A stretch of 64,000 bases of DNA from Gracilimonas sp964505215 (GTDB lineage Bacteria > Bacteroidota > Rhodothermia > Balneolales > Balneolaceae): contig CAZDGU010000008.1 in NCBI GenBank assembly GCA_964505215.1, positions 62,001-126,000 of the forward strand. The letters run 5' to 3'. Made by a program: the position numbers and the translations under genes. Shown in pieces: positions 61,132 to 64,000 of this stretch (positions are counted from its first letter, which is position 1; each line of letters opens with the position of its first letter). The notes under the pieces are model-generated. The model did no database searches. It saw only the letters and a list, made by a program, of their open reading frames with translations, and was not told the origin of the DNA.

Positions 61132-62397
61132 TCACCTTAAAGCTGAAATTACAGCTTCTATGAAAGCGGATTGATGTACATAATATGCGTTGCCGGTGGC
61201 GTTTTCCCATGTACTTTGTGTGGCAATTATCAGTTCTTCAGCCGGGTTTACGTAAATGAGCTGGCCATAAATGCCCATTGCGGCGTAGGAGCCGTTCTCA
61301 AACAGCCACCAGAGATATCCGTAGTTATCGGCACTTTTGGAAGGTTGGGTTGATAACTGCATCCAATTCTTTGGAAGGGAACTTGAGCCATCGGGCAGTT
61401 TGCCGTTCCTCATGGCGAATAATCCAAGCCGGCCATAATCTCGTAAGGTTGCGCTAAAACAGCATCCACCGGTTTGAACGCCATCCTCGTAAGTCATCCA
61501 ATTGGCATCGTATTCCATACCAAAAGGCTGCCATATTTTCTTTTCCAGATAGGTTGAAAGATCTTCACCAACAGCAGCAGCTACAGCGGCTCCCAGCAGA
61601 TTTGCTTCTGCATCGTTGTAATTGAACGTCTCCCCTGCTTTGGCATAGCGATTTTTGCTTCCCAGAAATACGGTGAGTTCCTCCATCGTCATTTCTCTCG
61701 CTTGCATCCAGTCAGATTCCTCCTCACTGAGGCCCCATTCCACACCAGATGACATCCGAAGCAGATTCTCGATAGTTACCTGTTGGTATGATGTTCCTTT
61801 AAGCACCGGCAAATAATCAATGATTTTATCCTTCGTGCTTGAAATGTAGCCGTCAGCGATGGCAGCTCCAACCAGCAGAGATAGCACTGATTTAGTCACA
61901 GACATAGAGCCCCAACGGGTTTTTTGTGAGTTGCCTGAGGCATAAGTCTCCAAAACAATTTCACCGGATTTAAGGACAAGCAAACCTGTAATGTTGTTGT
62001 GCAGGATGAAGTCATTGATGTCATAATTTTTATAAAGCGGAAAGAAAACCGGATGCAGCCGGTAATTCCAAACCCGATACTGCAATCCTGATAGAGTTTC
62101 AGCACTTTGGGGTAAAGCAAAAACATCTGCTCCGTGATGAACCGTACGGGTAGTATAAATACGGTCATGATTTCTGAATCCTGCCACTTTTTGTTGGGGC
62201 GACCAAGCTTCTACTTCCTCCCAATCCATCCGATCTGTACTCGATTGCAGATAGGTTTCGTCTTGAGCCGGATCTACAAAAGCGGCCCCCGTCATGGCTT
62301 CGGAAGAATCAAGAAATAACTGCAAAAGAGCCAAAAAAACTAAAATCCCAATTGGGAGAAAGTAGAACACCTTTTTGCGGTGGTTTTTCGTTTTCAT
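61132..62397 (-). CDS. Serine hydrolase of the beta-lactamase/class C family
   Basis: A 421-residue penicillin-binding-type serine hydrolase with one N-terminal membrane helix or uncleaved signal (~10-30), so it faces the periplasm. The catalytic SxxK is SVTKSVLS-type (SMSVTKSVLSLLVG near 165), with FNYNDAEANLLG as the tyrosine motif around 260 and HGAD-like elements elsewhere. SSGVEWGLSEEE and the DYGRLGLFAMRNG region are typical of EstB-like class C hydrolases. Function may be esterase or amidase; beta-lactamase activity is not implied. Its 3' end abuts the toxin remnant. Confidence 0.85.
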   Translation of the reverse strand: MKTKNHRKKVFYFLPIGILVFLALLQLFLDSSEAMTGAAFVDPAQDETYLQSSTDRMDWEEVEAWSPQQKVAGFRNHDRIYTTRTVHHGADVFALPQSAETLSGLQYRVWNYRLHPVFFPLYKNYDINDFILHNNITGLLVLKSGEIVLETYASGNSQKTRWGSMSVTKSVLSLLVGAAIADGYISSTKDKIIDYLPVLKGTSYQQVTIENLLRMSSGVEWGLSEEESDWMQAREMTMEELTVFLGSKNRYAKAGETFNYNDAEANLLGAAVAAAVGEDLSTYLEKKIWQPFGMEYDANWMTYEDGVQTGGCCFSATLRDYGRLGLFAMRNGKLPDGSSSLPKNWMQLSTQPSKSADNYGYLWWLFENGSYAAMGIYGQLIYVNPAEELIIATQSTWENATGNAYYVHQSAFIEAVISALR

Positions 62398-62496
62398 AGG
62401 CTAAGGATGCTTCGTTGAGATAAGCGAGGGAGCTAGGGGTGATTTCAAGAAAAAGGTAAATAAAGCAGGTTTAGAAACCAACAGGATGGACGACTC

Positions 62497-62793
62497 TTAA
62501 CTTTGATTTTTTATAATGGTTTTAATCTTCGTTTTTAAATCTGGGATTTCCCGTTGAGTTACTACCCAAATCATACTTAGCGTGACTCCAAAATATTCAT
62601 GAATAATAATATCTCTCATTCCAGCAATCTTACGCCAGGGAACGTCAACATATTCATCTCGAATTTCATCGGAAATATGTTTTTCGGAGTTGTGGTAAAA
62701 TTCGTTTTCATTCACTCCATCCAGATATTTTTCAATTTTCCCGATACTCTCTAAAATATCTTGAAGATAAACATCCGGCTTGCGTTTGCTCAT
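62497..62793 (-). CDS. hepT: HepT-like HEPN toxin
   Basis: HEPN-domain RNase of 98 residues. It carries the RX4HXY motif exactly as RDIIIHEYF (about residues 60-67), whose arginine and histidine are catalytic and whose tyrosine is the target of AMPylation in known HepT-MntA pairs. All-helical pattern, usual length. Its start overlaps the nucleotidyltransferase gene's end by four bases (ATGA), the standard antitoxin-first order. These modules act in toxin-antitoxin or phage-defence roles. No damage is visible. Confidence 0.9.
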   Translation of the reverse strand: MSKRKPDVYLQDILESIGKIEKYLDGVNENEFYHNSEKHISDEIRDEYVDVPWRKIAGMRDIIIHEYFGVTLSMIWVVTQREIPDLKTKIKTIIKNQS

Positions 62794-63071
62794 ATAATGG
62801 GCACTTCTTCTTTAAGAATATCTTTTTTAAGAGCAGGCTTTAGGGAATCGTACTCAACGAGATCTACTTTCATATCGAGCACGTCTTCTAATTCTTGTTG
62901 GATACCGACGAAGTCTAATAAACTAATTTTCCGATCAATTTTCACCAACAAATCAACATCATTTGTTTCAGGTTCACCGCGTGCTGCAGAACCAAATACA
63001 CCGGCTTTCTTAATCCCATATTTTTTCAGTATAGGCCCGACTTTCTTTTTGATGTGTTCTAATTTTGCCAT
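62790..63071 (-). CDS. mntA: MntA-like minimal nucleotidyltransferase antitoxin
   Basis: MNT-type nucleotidyltransferase of 93 residues. The GSX10DXD motif is complete: GSAARGEPETNDVD near residue 27, with two metal-binding aspartates in DVDLLV. A third acidic residue (DLVEYD) lies near 70. In described systems the enzyme AMPylates HepT and so neutralises it. It is encoded first, overlapping hepT, and lies close to another nucleotidyltransferase-like gene at the right edge. Confidence 0.92.
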   Translation of the reverse strand: MAKLEHIKKKVGPILKKYGIKKAGVFGSAARGEPETNDVDLLVKIDRKISLLDFVGIQQELEDVLDMKVDLVEYDSLKPALKKDILKEEVPII

Positions 63072-63449
63072 GACACAAAAGCTATTTAGTTAATTCAACA
63101 ACAATATAACAAAGTAAGTGAGAACGAGATAACAAAAATGTAGTTATCAACCTAAAAGCACTATCACGACCTTGCATTTAACTGACCACGCTATTAGAGA
63201 TAAAACTGTCCAATAATTCCCTCTTCTCACAACCACCCGGTTCAGAACATCAGAAAGCTCATAAAAAACCTTGCATGAGTAAACCTCAAACAACAAAAAG
63301 CAAGCTGAGTGGATCCGGAGGTTTGAGCAGGTTTTACTAACGGGATAGTTGTGACAAGAAAATACAAATAGAATTATTTTGGATTATTCATGCACAATAC
63401 ATAACCTATCAGTAATATTATGCAATGAATAACGTATATATTATAATAT
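63072..63449. other. Intergenic region upstream of the nucleotidyltransferase-like gene
   Basis: A 378-base AT-rich gap separating two divergent genes. ATTATTCATGCA (63383-63394) and TGCAATGAATAA (63421-63432) form an imperfect inverted repeat just before the start at 63450, a possible operator. AAACCTC/GAGGTTT near 63275-63320 is a weaker 7-bp pair. No gene is seen. Confidence 0.5.
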
Positions 63450-64000
63450 ATGGGCCTAATTCCTGATTTTAATACACAAGGATTATTGCCACCTGGTGAT
63501 TATGAAGTAACATTTGATGAGCTTAGGAACTCAATCTTAGTTCATGGTCCAGATACCGGAGGCTCTAAGAATTGGGACAGTAAATGGCGTTTAACACTGA
63601 TCGATAATTGTGAGAAACTGGTAACCCAATTGTATCAGATTGGTATTACTGATGTTTATTTGAATGGCTCTTTTGTAGAACAGAAAGATCATCCAAATGA
63701 TATTGATGGTTATTTTGAATGTGATTTTTCAAAGTTTATCAGTGGTCATGTTCAAAATGAATTTAATAAAATAGACAAGCATAAGGTATGGACCTGGAAT
63801 AAAGATGAAAGAAAAGCTTACAGAGGATATGTCAAGAAACAATTACCTATGTGGCATATTTACAGAGTGGAGCTCTATCCTCATTATGGCAACTTAGCAG
63901 GAATTACAGATAAGCATGGTAACCAAATGACTTTCCCTGCAGCCTTTCGATGTAAAAGGTCTAATGGTGCAGCTAAAAGAATAGTGAAAGTCGTATCATA
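63450..64000 (+). CDS. Nucleotidyltransferase-like protein, DUF6932-type (3' end outside window)
   Basis: The frame opens at ATG 63450 and stays open to the window end, about 183 residues. It begins GLIPDFNTQGLLPPGDYEVT, an opening typical of a family of mobile-element-linked proteins, and has LNGSFVEQKDHPNDID at ~75-90. GSF followed by a DxD-like NDID resembles the catalytic site of minimal nucleotidyltransferases. A lysine/arginine-rich stretch (FRCKRSNGAAKRIV) is near the cut. It lies beyond the MNT/HEPN pair and may belong to a toxin-antitoxin or phage-related group. The family name is from memory of the pattern, so moderately sure. Confidence 0.72.
   Translation, partial: MGLIPDFNTQGLLPPGDYEVTFDELRNSILVHGPDTGGSKNWDSKWRLTLIDNCEKLVTQLYQIGITDVYLNGSFVEQKDHPNDIDGYFECDFSKFISGHVQNEFNKIDKHKVWTWNKDERKAYRGYVKKQLPMWHIYRVELYPHYGNLAGITDKHGNQMTFPAAFRCKRSNGAAKRIVKVVS

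Overview
The window looks like chromosomal DNA of a marine or halophilic member of the Bacteroidota/Rhodothermota side of the FCB group. Balneolota (Balneola or Gracilimonas-like) is my best guess, inferred from gene content only. The supporting signs are: a full-length SprA translocon protein of the type IX secretion system (T9SS); an M28 peptidase with a C-terminal T9SS sorting domain (NYPNPFNPST); promoters of the Bacteroidota type (TTTG, 19-21 bases, TAnnTTTG); few clear Shine-Dalgarno sequences and several genes that can only start at TTG; and enzymes for an acylated, glycosylated carotenoid. The DNA is moderately AT-rich, densely coding and mostly housekeeping.

Layout. 1-10.7 kb: end of a carotenoid desaturase, a phosphodiesterase, a glycosyltransferase, a CPA2 antiporter, then deoC followed by a catalytic aldehyde dehydrogenase and a second dehydrogenase-like protein that has lost its catalytic domain. 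Together this pair looks like a split ALDH16. A SPOR lipoprotein and an RsbU-type phosphatase follow. 10.9-20.7 kb, nearly all minus strand: transketolase, a TPR protein, a LOG-family protein, DUF5683, ParB, ParA, a sigma factor with its probable anti-sigma partner, and UvrC. 20.8-26.5 kb: a beta-propeller protein, a large S9 peptidase, an RluA-type pseudouridine synthase and a monofunctional transglycosylase. 26.6-30 kb is accessory: a YoeB-type toxin-antitoxin pair between two 84-bp direct repeats, a heptad-periodic repeat tract, CoA-binding and FKBP-type proteins, and an intact IS982-family element inserted 12 bp in front of an RNA methyltransferase gene.

30.9-48 kb: glycosyltransferase, a pseudogene with two in-frame stops, an O-methyltransferase, then acyltransferase / CrtC / glycosyltransferase genes that fit carotenoid end-group tailoring together with the desaturase at the left edge. 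Next come XerC/D-like recombinase, HPF, HprK, an M23 peptidase with a textbook promoter, an M28 peptidase, TrmH-type methyltransferase, an OmpR-type regulator, small genes, and rsmI-lnt. 48.5-58.5 kb: the 2428-residue SprA gene, divergent from two LptF/LptG-type permease genes. 58.5-64 kb is repeat-rich and accessory: tandem and degenerate TCAGNNN heptads, the T9SS-exported peptidase, an orphan antitoxin with the tail of its lost toxin, a serine hydrolase, an MNT/HEPN pair and the start of another nucleotidyltransferase-like gene.

No rRNA, tRNA or CRISPR array was recognised. The strongest leads for something unusual are the split ALDH16 beside deoC, the heptad-periodic intergenic repeats, the repeat-flanked toxin-antitoxin module, and the IS insertion that separates a methyltransferase gene from its original upstream region. 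Nothing amounts to a clearly new system; I give the candidates with their uncertainties.
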